From Micromonospora antibiotica (GTDB lineage: Bacteria > Actinomycetota > Actinomycetes > Mycobacteriales > Micromonosporaceae), in assembly GCF_017599305.1 (NCBI RefSeq), contig NZ_JAGFWR010000029.1, forward strand, positions 1 to 64,000: DNA of 64,000 nt, given 5' to 3'. The notes under the pieces were generated by a model. The model worked only from the letters and a program-made list of their open reading frames with translations, did not search any database and had not been told where the DNA came from. Position 1 is the first letter of the stretch. Each line of letters opens with the position of its first letter. The translations under genes were made by a program, and so were the position numbers. Below, in pieces: positions 33,901 to 41,146 of the stretch.

Positions 33901-34984
33901 CGACAACGTCGTCGGTATCGACGCGCTGATCCTCGGCGGAGACGGCCACCCGATGCCGTTGGCCGGGTTGGCGCGGGGGCGGTTCAGCGCCCTGCCCGCC
34001 CTGCCCGAGCACCCGCCGGCACCCGACGACGAGCAGGGGTACGGCGACCCGTACCTCAACCGCCTGCACCTGCTCGACGGGCCCGGTGGCTCGGACCCCA
34101 CGGCGGACGCTCAAGATGACCCGTCGGAAACGAGTGGTCAGGGCGTACAGCCGGCGGACGTGTTCGCCGAACTCTCCGCGCATGAGCGTAGGGTGCTTGA
34201 CAGGATTCATGAGCAGGCGGCGGTGGTGGCCGACGATGTGGAGAGCGCGCTCTCCCGGGTAGGCAGGGCACTGGGTTCAGATGGTGCGGTCGAACTGCGT
34301 GACCAGGAGTTCCGGTTGAAGAGTCCACTGTCCCTGGCCCGTAAGTTCCTCGACGAGGCACGTGCAGTCGGCGTCTCGGTGGAGGAATTCAGCGGTGAGG
34401 TCAACGACGTTCTCAGATTCTGTTTCGTAGTGTCACAGGTAGTGTCTTACGAGCAGGCGGTGCATGGGACCGTGGCGGAGTTGAGTCGTGCCGGATTCAC
34501 GGTTGACGAGCGCTCCTGTAAGAACTTCTGGCGGTCCGGCAATCGGTTCTACGGCTTCAACTGCACCGTCCGCTCCCCGCAGGGGCAGCTCTTCGAGTTG
34601 CAGGTGCACAGCCAAGCTTCCCGCGCCGCATGGTTGGCGACACACCGCGCGTACGAGGTGCTGCGTCGCACGACTCGGTCGCCGGCACAACGGGTCGAAG
34701 CATTCTTGGAGATGTTGTCGATCAACCGTCGCCACGGAATGCCCGCCGAAGTACCCACCCGGCTTGCGGAGTTCTTCGCTGCGAAGGATGCCACCTTTGC
34801 GAAGTGGATACACCTCAACAGGGGCGTCTGGTGGTCCTACATCGAGGCGCTCCGAGCTGATGGGCGAGACTTTGCGGGTGTCGCTGCGCAGTTCGGGCTG
34901 ACGGCGCAGGACTTCCCCGTATCTCCCGAACTGGAACATCACATGGAGCGTCAGAGTGTTGACCTACTACGTTCTGTCCCGTAA
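30944..34984 (+). CDS. Large polymorphic toxin: WXG-like head, glutamine-deamidase-like domain, RelA/SpoT-like tip
   Basis: 1346 residues. Residues 1-130 look like a WXG-type targeting domain (DQWYAVAGALAGPRADAIAAA); 130-165 is hydrophobic; 340-620 is a Pro/Ala/Thr linker; 635-735 is a charged helical region. A papain-fold toxin domain (Tox-PL, glutamine deamidase) follows with candidate C844 (or C847), H951 and D966. The last 240 residues resemble a RelA/SpoT synthetase: RLKSPLSLARK (1124-1134), D1155 in NDVLR, K1193-N1194, E1218 in FELQVH. G+C drops visibly in this tip, suggesting a swapped-in module. The RelA/SpoT assignment is by eye. Confidence 0.8.
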   Translation: MTVLPSPIPHPLDYSPWDLPGWAYEALDWVVGVEWPEGNERAVWDLADQWYAVAGALAGPRADAIAAATEVRGGYGAAGAVPEAFEVAWRRLADGDDAPLTVLLAVSTDLGRLVEECGCDIEAAKLEVWIELGILVVELLALAVAAALTAGAASPAAGAAVTASRLVIQQIFRRLMAQLAKKALRQGLKEAGERAAKEVARDGMRGLGKRAVKGGLFEAGQEGGVNLATQAYQNSTGRRHGLDLADFGASALGGLAGGAVAPLAGLGRHATGRGARVGEHLGREMTGEVLAEGAAGLATGQGALSPEDAARAAVSGVGGSATAQADAALHARLDGRLHSLADATQVSAAFPVPPSPVPAGAEQASPAGDAPGRSAADASVPGPATSFGPTVVAGDGSGTAAETPSPRDPQVPPDPGRAAAAVGPVDGLAGAGAVTPPAPPAPGVDHVTGAAPASIVAESTPSSPTLSSVAADQVTSPLTAGRVAEVVPTNAAVTAPPGPDSGQGNPPASVTTAGGAPTATATASPTADPSPGRMTSGASTAGVPPGPAPGGSVGPAPTTGLPTHGSAPATGPDTPQAARERPPGVADRDDGRQGDRRFPLLEALAPRPVVPPPTEPTPPTPDPDDEPPRPRTPRWYAAKWAAEREALDRRRYQGYFEAQRHWFEDRRRRDDAGFRREVAREHEARAQRAARRANHLQREGRLELANWYQQIASTEQADSYRELDLASAIIDGRVFPTDVVIGDPADFSRINDDVAELATGGVETGDRSALTGDDDPPPIDRSRRYGQFGGLRPPLALHQTDLERQMPRQPDGSVVRTPDPRQGGWFALANDGGPQADPTRGINCLDCTLSLFETWVHGRPRVAAPRTFDGYLQGDIRRPVNGEAGGPGRVEEVTGGRFQKLFAVADGVPPGPADLRQSVERGYRNLHDQLVLGGHGSYAFLITEWENGGSHAWVALNQNGTVLYLDPQAGTVHERPLYAHAGRRHPDNVVGIDALILGGDGHPMPLAGLARGRFSALPALPEHPPAPDDEQGYGDPYLNRLHLLDGPGGSDPTADAQDDPSETSGQGVQPADVFAELSAHERRVLDRIHEQAAVVADDVESALSRVGRALGSDGAVELRDQEFRLKSPLSLARKFLDEARAVGVSVEEFSGEVNDVLRFCFVVSQVVSYEQAVHGTVAELSRAGFTVDERSCKNFWRSGNRFYGFNCTVRSPQGQLFELQVHSQASRAAWLATHRAYEVLRRTTRSPAQRVEAFLEMLSINRRHGMPAEVPTRLAEFFAAKDATFAKWIHLNRGVWWSYIEALRADGRDFAGVAAQFGLTAQDFPVSPELEHHMERQSVDLLRSVP

Positions 34985-35246
34985 CGCCCAGACGGCTGAG
35001 CCGGCAGGTGTGTTCGTGATCGACCCGGCGCGGGGGCATGCCCTGATGTGGGACCACCGCCGCCGCTCATGGGTGTACAACCCTGGGCTCGTTACCCGGT
35101 TTCTTGACGACTATCGAAATCTCGACCGTTACCGCGAGGTCGACCGGGTTGCTGCCGATCAGGTCGCGTTGGCAGTGACGGGAGGACAGTTCCTCCCGGA
35201 CGCCGAAACCATCGAAGGCATTTTCGAGCAGGCGGCAGGCGAGTAG
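34956..35246 (+). CDS. Candidate immunity protein for the toxin tip
   Basis: 96 residues from GTG 34956, overlapping the toxin's 3' end by 29 bases (VLTYYVLSRNAQTAEPAG, VFVIDPARGHALMWDHRR). It is small, cytoplasmic and acidic toward the C-terminus. A gene in this position almost always encodes immunity to the C-terminal toxin domain in polymorphic toxin loci. No known family recognised. It shares the lower G+C of the tip module, as expected if both were acquired together. Confidence 0.75.
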   Translation: MLTYYVLSRNAQTAEPAGVFVIDPARGHALMWDHRRRSWVYNPGLVTRFLDDYRNLDRYREVDRVAADQVALAVTGGQFLPDAETIEGIFEQAAGE

Positions 35247-35395
35247 ATCCCGCCAAGGCCGCACTGCCCGGCGGGTATGGAGCGGTGAGGGTGGATGGGT
35301 CTGACGCCTCGCAGAAGCAGCCTGCCTGAAGGCGGGACGCCGCCGGCAGCCTCCGGCGAAACGGGTGCTTTGCGGCAGCTGAATACGATGAGGTG

Positions 35396-35593
35396 ATGTA
35401 CCCCTCCGCCAACAAGCGCCAGCTCACCGCCTGGGTGTCGGGCCTGCTCATCGGCATCGTCATCGGGTGGAGCATGTTCGAGGACGCCGTCGGTGTGGTG
35501 TTCGGGATCTCCATCGGCACCATCTTCGCGATCGCCTTCGGGGCCTTCGGCAACAAGAAGGAAGAGGGCGGGCGCGACGGTGAGCCGAGCTGA
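35396..35593 (+). CDS. Small membrane protein
   Basis: 65-66 residues (GTG 35393 or ATG 35396) with two hydrophobic segments (LTAWVSGLLIGIVIGWSMF and GVVFGISIGTIFAIAFGAF) separated by a short turn, then a charged tail. It overlaps the endonuclease V gene by 14 bases. Function unknown. Confidence 0.65.
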   Translation: MYPSANKRQLTAWVSGLLIGIVIGWSMFEDAVGVVFGISIGTIFAIAFGAFGNKKEEGGRDGEPS

Positions 35594-36470
35594 GTCGGCT
35601 CGGCGGCCCGAGCAGCACCGCGGCACCGAGCTGACGGTCGCCGAGGCGGTGGCCGTACAGGACCGGTTGCGGCCCCACGCGGACCTGGTCGGGCCGGGTC
35701 CGCGCCGGCCTGCGACGGTGGCCGGCCTGGACGTGGCGTACGCCGAGAGTGGTGACCTGCTCGCCGCAGCCGTGACCGTGCTCGACGCCACGACCCTGGA
35801 GGTGGTGGACCGGGCGGTCCACGTCGGCCGGCCCGCCTTCGGGTACGTGCCGGGGCTGTTCGCCTTCCGGGAGCTGCCGGCGTTGCTGGCCGCCCTGGAC
35901 GGGCTGACGACCCGCCCGGAGCTGCTGGTCTGTGACGGGCACGGGTTGGCCCACCCGCGTCGCTTCGGGTTGGCCTGTCATCTGGGCGTGGTGACCGGGC
36001 TGCCGGCGATCGGGGTGGGTAAGACCCCGCTGGTGGGCGGGTGGACCGGGCCGGGTCCGCGCCGGGGGGACGCCGCCCCGCTGGTCGATGCCGGTGCGGT
36101 CGTCGGCCGGGTGCTGCGTACCCGGGACGGGGTGAAGCCGGTGTTCGTCAGCGTCGGGCACCGGATGAGCCTGGACAACGCGGTCGACCAGGTGCTCGCG
36201 TTGACTCCCCGGTACCGGCTGCCGGAGACCACCCGGACCGCCGACCGGCTCTGCCGTCACACCCTCGCTGCCGCCACGGCGCTGGTCGGCGAGGAGTTCG
36301 TGGGCAGGGAGCTGGCCGGTGTCGAGCCGGCGGCCACGGCGTCGGCCGGTACGGGTGGCGGGTCGCCGAACGGCAGCCGTGCGTCGGCGGGGTGGGCGGC
36401 CGGCACCGAACCGCCCATCCTGGGCCCTGCCGCCGAAGGGTCCGGCGCCGCCCGCCCGGGGAACGAGTAA
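35580..36470 (+). CDS. nfi: Endonuclease V (deoxyinosine 3'-endonuclease)
   Basis: 296 residues from GTG 35580. Cuts DNA near deoxyinosine and other deaminated bases. Active-site elements are visible: the aspartate of VAGLDVAYAE, FRE in GLFAFRELPALL, and the aspartate of LLVCDGHGLAHPRR. The last 60 residues are low-complexity and not part of the usual fold. It lies just beyond the polymorphic toxin locus that includes a deaminase-like protein; a link to repair of deaminated DNA is tempting but unproven. Confidence 0.9.
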   Translation: MSRAESARRPEQHRGTELTVAEAVAVQDRLRPHADLVGPGPRRPATVAGLDVAYAESGDLLAAAVTVLDATTLEVVDRAVHVGRPAFGYVPGLFAFRELPALLAALDGLTTRPELLVCDGHGLAHPRRFGLACHLGVVTGLPAIGVGKTPLVGGWTGPGPRRGDAAPLVDAGAVVGRVLRTRDGVKPVFVSVGHRMSLDNAVDQVLALTPRYRLPETTRTADRLCRHTLAAATALVGEEFVGRELAGVEPAATASAGTGGGSPNGSRASAGWAAGTEPPILGPAAEGSGAARPGNE

Positions 36471-36522
36471 TACGGCCCACATGCGGGACGCTCTGTCACC
36501 GGGTGGGTCGCTGACCGGGTTG

Positions 36523-36528
36523 TAACCT
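36523..36528 (+). promoter_or_regulatory. Candidate -10 for the Pro-rich membrane protein
   Basis: TAACCT, about 37 bases before an ATG that has a very strong GGAGGGGAGGGGAG ribosome site. Confidence 0.35.
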
Positions 36529-36564
36529 GACCCGCGGCCCCGCCGGGGCGGGAGGGGAGGGGAG

Positions 36565-38157
36565 ATGTCCGTGTGTCGGCAGGCGACGCGGGTGGTGGCC
36601 GTCGGTGCGCTGCTCGGTGGCCTGGTGGCGGTCGGCGCGCTCCCCGCGTATGCGGACTCGGACCGGGTGCGGGTCCGGGCCTCGGGTGCCTTCTCCGCCG
36701 GTGGTTCTCCGGGCGCGGTCTCGATCGAGGTGCGTAAACGTAGCGCCGGATGCGTGTCGCTGCGCACCGCGCTGGGGCTGAGCCTCACCGGGGTTGGCGC
36801 GGACCAGGTGCGGGTAGAGGTGCAGACCGGCGGCCGCTGGTCCAGCGTGCCCGTTTCCGGAGACGGTGGCGTGGTGCGGGTCTCCCGTACCTCGTCGGCG
36901 GCTCCACCGTTGTGCAGGGGGAAGAGCAGCACCGTCCGCTACCGGGTGGCGTTCCTGGCCGGGGCACCGGCGGGTCGGTTGGCCGTGGTCGGTGAGGCGA
37001 CCACGGCGGTCGGCCGGCTGATCGGCCGGGGCACCGACACGTCCAGGGTCGGCGGGAGGGCTGCCGGCACCCCGACCCCGAGTCCCACCCCGACCAGGAA
37101 GCCCACGCCCACCCCCGTCGCGTCCACCCCCGTGCCCGCGACGGAGCCGGTGGCCACCCAGGCCGTGCTCGCCGCCTCGCCCGCCGGCCGGGCCGCCGCC
37201 GCAGAGACCTCCGGAGGATCCATGATCATGTACGCCGGTATCGCCCTGGTGGTCCTGGGTGCCGGGCTCATCGCCCTGTTGATCTTCCGGTCCCGGGCCG
37301 ATCGGGCCCGCGCCAGGGCGGCTGATGCCGACCACGCCCCGGCCGCCGCCCCGGCTGACTTCCCGGCCGTCCCGCAGCCCCGCAACCCGGGTCCGACCAC
37401 CTACCGCTCCGGGGTCGCGGTGCCGGGTCCGCCCCCGTCACCCGCCGGCCAGGTGTACGGGGGCCAGCAGCCGCCCGCCGGTGGCCAGGTGTACGGGCAG
37501 CCGCAGCCCCAGCCGTCCGCGCCGGCCCGCCCAGGCAGCCTGTACGGGGCACCCGGCACCTACCCGGCGGTGACACCCGCCCCCGCCCCGCGCCCGGCCG
37601 GCGGGGTGTACGGTGCCCGCCCGGCCTCCGCCCCGGACCACCCCGCTTCCGCCCCACCCTCGGCTGCCCCACCGGTGTCGGCCCGGGCCGTCCCCGTCCC
37701 GCCGGCCGCCGCTCCGCCTGCCCAGGCCGTCCCGGCCCCGCCCGTCCCGGCCCCGCCTGTTCCGGCTCCGCCCGTCTCGGCCCCGCCTGTTCCGGCTCCG
37801 CCCGTCTCGGCCCCGCCTGTTCCGGCTCCGCCCGTCTCGGCCCCGCCTGTTCCGGCTCCGCCCGTCTCGGCCCCGCCTGTTCCGGCTCCGTCGGTCTCGG
37901 CCCCGCCTGTTCCGGCTCCGTCGGTCTCGGCTTCGGCTGTTCCGGCTCCGCCCGTCTCAGCCCCGCCTGCTCCGGCCCCGGGTGTCCCCGTGCCGCCGGC
38001 TCCGGACGGCTCCACCGCCGCCCCGCCGGCCCCGTCGGCCGCTGTTCCGCCGGCCCCGGCGCGGCCCGTCTCCGTCCCGCCCGACCAGGGGCGGTCCGCT
38101 CCGACGCCCACCACCGGCGGTGGGTCGACAACGATCATGCCCCAGCTCCCCGGCTAG
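36565..38157 (+). CDS. Membrane-anchored protein with long proline-rich repeat tail
   Basis: 530 residues. A signal peptide (VVAVGALLGGLVAVGALPAYAD) precedes an extracellular beta-rich domain of about 130 residues with two Cys. A Thr/Pro linker follows, then a single membrane helix near residues 221-242 (MYAGIALVVLGAGLIALLIF) and a cytoplasmic tail of nearly 290 residues, rich in Pro, Ala, Val and Ser. The tail includes about eight PPVSAPPVPA units from a 30-bp DNA repeat. The domain order resembles actinobacterial surface proteins of unknown function. Confidence 0.78.
   Translation: MSVCRQATRVVAVGALLGGLVAVGALPAYADSDRVRVRASGAFSAGGSPGAVSIEVRKRSAGCVSLRTALGLSLTGVGADQVRVEVQTGGRWSSVPVSGDGGVVRVSRTSSAAPPLCRGKSSTVRYRVAFLAGAPAGRLAVVGEATTAVGRLIGRGTDTSRVGGRAAGTPTPSPTPTRKPTPTPVASTPVPATEPVATQAVLAASPAGRAAAAETSGGSMIMYAGIALVVLGAGLIALLIFRSRADRARARAADADHAPAAAPADFPAVPQPRNPGPTTYRSGVAVPGPPPSPAGQVYGGQQPPAGGQVYGQPQPQPSAPARPGSLYGAPGTYPAVTPAPAPRPAGGVYGARPASAPDHPASAPPSAAPPVSARAVPVPPAAAPPAQAVPAPPVPAPPVPAPPVSAPPVPAPPVSAPPVPAPPVSAPPVPAPPVSAPPVPAPSVSAPPVPAPSVSASAVPAPPVSAPPAPAPGVPVPPAPDGSTAAPPAPSAAVPPAPARPVSVPPDQGRSAPTPTTGGGSTTIMPQLPG
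37735..37975 (+). repeat. 30-bp tandem repeat in the Pro-rich tail
   Basis: About eight copies of a 30-bp unit (TCCGGCTCCGCCCGTCTCGG core) encode PAPPVSAPPV. The units are nearly identical in the middle and degenerate toward both ends, so copy number is likely variable. Confidence 0.9.
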
Positions 38158-38226
38158 CACGGGACGGACGCCACCGCTCCGATACGCTCAGGGTCGTTGA
38201 CGACCCCTGTCGAGGAGCTGAAACCG

Positions 38227-39609
38227 GTGTCTGACCTGTCCCAGATCGTGAAGGCGTACGACGTCCGTGGGACGGTGCCCGACCAGTGGGACGAGCGGGC
38301 GGCCGAGGCGCTGGGGTCCGCCCTCACCCAGGTGCTCAACTCCTCAGGTGAGCCGGGCGACGCCGTGCTGGTCGCGCACGACATGCGGGCCACCGGCCCG
38401 GGGCTGGCCGCCGCCTTCGCCACCGGGGTCCGGGCCGAGGGGCGGGCCGTGATCGAGCTGGGGCTGGCCTCCACCGACATGCTCTACTACGCCTCGGGCG
38501 CGTTGGGCCTGCCCGGGGCGATGTTCACCGCCAGCCACAACCCGGCGCAGTACAACGGCATCAAGATGTGCCGCTCCGGTGCCCGCCCGATCGGCCAGGA
38601 CAGCGGCCTGGCCGACATCCGGGTCCGGGCCCAGGCGCTGCTGGACTCCGGCACCCGCCCCACCGCCGCGCCGACGGCCCCCGTCGACCGGCGTGACCTG
38701 CTCCCCGACTACGCGGCCCACCTGCGCAAGTTGGTGGACCTGTCGACCATCCGCCCGCTCAAGGTGGTGGTGGACGCGGGCAACGGGATGGGTGGCTACA
38801 CGGTGCCGAGTGTGCTCGGCGACGCGGCGCTGCCGGCCCTGCCGTTGGAGATCGTCCCGCTCTACTTCGAGCTGGACGGCACCTTCCCCAACCACGAGGC
38901 CAACCCGCTCGACCCGAAGAACCTGGTCGACCTGCAGCGGGCGGTGGTGACCCACTCCGCCGACCTGGGCCTGGCCTTCGACGGTGACGCCGACCGCTGC
39001 TTCGTCATCGACGAGCGGGGCGAACCGGTCTCCCCCTCGGCGATCACCGCCCTGGTCGCCGCCCGCGAGCTGGCCAAACACCCCGGCTCCACGGTGATCC
39101 ACAACCTGATCACCTCCCGCGCGGTCCCGGAGATCATCCAGGAACACGGGGGGGTGCCGGTGGTGGCCCGGGTCGGCCACTCCTTCATCAAGGCCGAGAT
39201 GGCACGCACCAACGCGATCTTCGGGGGCGAGCACTCGGCGCACTACTACTTCCGGGACTTCTGGTTCGCCGACACCGGGATGCTCGCGGCCATGCACACC
39301 CTGGCCGCATTGGGCGAGCAGTCCCAGCCGCTGTCCCTGCTGGCCAGCGTCTACGAACGGTACGTCGCCTCCGGCGAGATCAACTCCACGGTGACCGACC
39401 AGGCCGCCCGGGTGGCCGAGGTACGGGCCGCCTACCCGCAGGCGGAGGCGGACGAGTTGGACGGGCTCACCCTGCGGTTCCCCGACGGCGCGTGGTTCAA
39501 CCTGCGCGCGTCCAACACCGAGCCGCTGCTGCGGCTCAACGTGGAGGGCCCCACCCAGGAGCGGATGACCTCGCTGCGTGACGAGGTGCTGGAGCGGGTT
39601 CGCCGATAA
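38227..39609 (+). CDS. manB: Phosphomannomutase/phosphoglucomutase
   Basis: 460 residues from GTG 38227, 10 bases after GAGGAG; a TTG at 38197 lacks a ribosome site. Interconverts mannose-6-phosphate and mannose-1-phosphate (and probably the glucose forms) for GDP-mannose and glycan synthesis. The phosphoserine loop TASHNPAQYNGIK, the metal loop DGDADRC and the C-terminal phosphate-binding region (RASNTEPLLRL) are all present. With the SIS-domain protein and manA downstream it restarts the conserved backbone after the accessory insert. Confidence 0.94.
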   Translation: MSDLSQIVKAYDVRGTVPDQWDERAAEALGSALTQVLNSSGEPGDAVLVAHDMRATGPGLAAAFATGVRAEGRAVIELGLASTDMLYYASGALGLPGAMFTASHNPAQYNGIKMCRSGARPIGQDSGLADIRVRAQALLDSGTRPTAAPTAPVDRRDLLPDYAAHLRKLVDLSTIRPLKVVVDAGNGMGGYTVPSVLGDAALPALPLEIVPLYFELDGTFPNHEANPLDPKNLVDLQRAVVTHSADLGLAFDGDADRCFVIDERGEPVSPSAITALVAARELAKHPGSTVIHNLITSRAVPEIIQEHGGVPVVARVGHSFIKAEMARTNAIFGGEHSAHYYFRDFWFADTGMLAAMHTLAALGEQSQPLSLLASVYERYVASGEINSTVTDQAARVAEVRAAYPQAEADELDGLTLRFPDGAWFNLRASNTEPLLRLNVEGPTQERMTSLRDEVLERVRR

Positions 39610-39672
39610 GATCCCTCGCGCCGGTCGGCACCGTCGACCGGCACAGACCACACACGTGGAAGGAGCCGCGCC

Positions 39673-39858
39673 GTGGCCCTGGACCCGCAGTTGCTCGAAA
39701 TCCTCGCCTGCCCGGACACACACCACGCACCGCTGGACTACGACGCTCAGGCCCAGACCCTCACCTGCACGCAGTGCGGTCGCATCTTCGAGGTGCGCGA
39801 CGACGTGCCGGTGCTGCTGCTGGACGAGGCACGCGGTGGGCCGGAGGCGCAGCGGTGA
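39673..39858 (+). CDS. Trm112-like zinc-binding protein
   Basis: 61 residues (LLEILACPDTHHAPLDYD, LTCTQCGRIFEVRDDVPVLL) of the Trm112/YcaR type. C13, C32 and C35 are kept but the usual fourth Cys is replaced, leaving His16 or His17 as a possible ligand. Such proteins partner with methyltransferases or act in a mannose/cell-wall operon context. Its stop overlaps the next gene's start (TGATG). Confidence 0.85.
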   Translation: MALDPQLLEILACPDTHHAPLDYDAQAQTLTCTQCGRIFEVRDDVPVLLLDEARGGPEAQR

Positions 39859-41051
39859 TGGAGGGGACGGCCGGCGTGAGTGGCCGGCGGGTGGCCGACG
39901 AATCGATGCTGGACGACCCGGAGGCGGTCGCCAGCCACGATCCGGGTGGAATGTTGCGCTTCACCGCCTCCGCCGGGGCCCAGGTGCGGGAGTCCGCCGC
40001 GCTGGCCGCCGAGGCCAACCTGGCGCTGCTGGAGGACGAGGGCCGCCCCCGGGCGGTCGTCATCGCGGGCATCGGCACCGCCGGGCGTACCGGGGACGTG
40101 CTCGCCACGGTCGCCGGGCCGCGCTGCCCGGTGCCCGTCATCCCGCACCGCAGCGCCGGGGTGCCCGGCTGGGTCGGCGCGGCCGACGTGGTGATCGCGG
40201 TCAGCGCGTCGGGTCGCAGCCCGGAGGCGCTGGGTGCCGCCGAGGCCGCGCACCGCCGGGGTGCCCGGTTGGTCGCGGTCGGCGCCCCCGACTCGCAGTT
40301 GCAGTCGGTGGCCGAGCGGGCCCGTGCCCCGTTCATCCCGGTGCCCCGCCGGGCCCCGGCCCGCGCCAGCCTCTGGGCGCTCACCGTGCCGGTTCTGCTC
40401 GCCGCCCGTACGCTCGGCCTGGTGAAGGTCAACGAGGCGGATCTGGCCGAGACGGCGGCCCGGCTGGACGCCGACGCCGACCGGTGCCGGTCGACCGCCG
40501 AGTCCTTCGTCAACCCGGCGAAGTCGCTGGCCCTCGGGCTGGCCGGGTCGATTCCGATCGTCTGGGGGTCGTCCCCACTGGCGACCGTGGCGGCCCGCCG
40601 GTTCGGCGACACGCTGTCGGCCAACGCCCGTTACCCGGTGGTCGCCGGGGCGCTGGGTGAGGCCGGCCGGGGCCGGGTCGGCCTGCTCGACGGCGTCTTC
40701 GGCGGCCTGGTGGAGTCGACCCGGGACATCTTCGCCGACGCGGACGAGGCCGAGCCCGACCCGACCCGGTTGCGGCTGGTGCTGCTGCGTGACGGCGGGC
40801 TCAACGCCGACGACGACACCGACGAACCGCTCGCCGTCGAGGAGCGCCGCGCCGACGCGGTGCAGACCCTCGCCGAGCGGCGGGGCGTGCGTTGTGACGT
40901 GGTCACCGCCGAGGGTGGTTCCGCGCTGGAACGGCTCGCCTCCCTCGTCGCGGTGCCCGACTTCGCGTCGATCTATCTGGCCCTGGCCCATGGGCTGGAC
41001 CCGATGGCCGTACCGGCCGTCACCGAGATGAAGGAGCTGTCGAACCAGTGA
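39858..41051 (+). CDS. SIS-domain phosphosugar isomerase-like protein
   Basis: 397 residues. Two SIS folds can be seen (VVIAGIGTAGRTGDVLATV with ADVVIAVSASGRSPEALG, and later IPIVWGSSPLATVAARR), as in the bifunctional phosphoglucose/phosphomannose isomerase family. It corresponds by position to mycobacterial Rv3256c, between manB and manA. It may convert or bind hexose phosphates; activity unproven. The stop TGA lies in a GTGA that begins a short leader ORF before the CDF transporter. Confidence 0.86.
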   Translation: MEGTAGVSGRRVADESMLDDPEAVASHDPGGMLRFTASAGAQVRESAALAAEANLALLEDEGRPRAVVIAGIGTAGRTGDVLATVAGPRCPVPVIPHRSAGVPGWVGAADVVIAVSASGRSPEALGAAEAAHRRGARLVAVGAPDSQLQSVAERARAPFIPVPRRAPARASLWALTVPVLLAARTLGLVKVNEADLAETAARLDADADRCRSTAESFVNPAKSLALGLAGSIPIVWGSSPLATVAARRFGDTLSANARYPVVAGALGEAGRGRVGLLDGVFGGLVESTRDIFADADEAEPDPTRLRLVLLRDGGLNADDDTDEPLAVEERRADAVQTLAERRGVRCDVVTAEGGSALERLASLVAVPDFASIYLALAHGLDPMAVPAVTEMKELSNQ

Positions 41052-41146
41052 ACGCATGCAGGGACCGCGCTGTGGGCGAGCGGGCCGTCGGACCGGGTAG
41101 CGCGGCGTCTCACGTCGCCGCGTCGCGGAGCGGAGCGACAGCGTGA
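41048..41146 (+). CDS. Short leader ORF between SIS-domain gene and CDF transporter
   Basis: 32 codons (MNACRDRAVGERAVGPGSAA...), starting in the GTGA that ends the upstream gene and stopping in the GTGA that begins the transporter gene. The same stop/start architecture is seen before potC. Its end (GGAGCGGAGCGACAGCGTGAGCGCG) partly resembles the 60-bp repeats. It may serve to keep translation coupled across the gap; a functional peptide is not shown. Confidence 0.35.
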   Translation: MNACRDRAVGERAVGPGSAASHVAASRSGATA

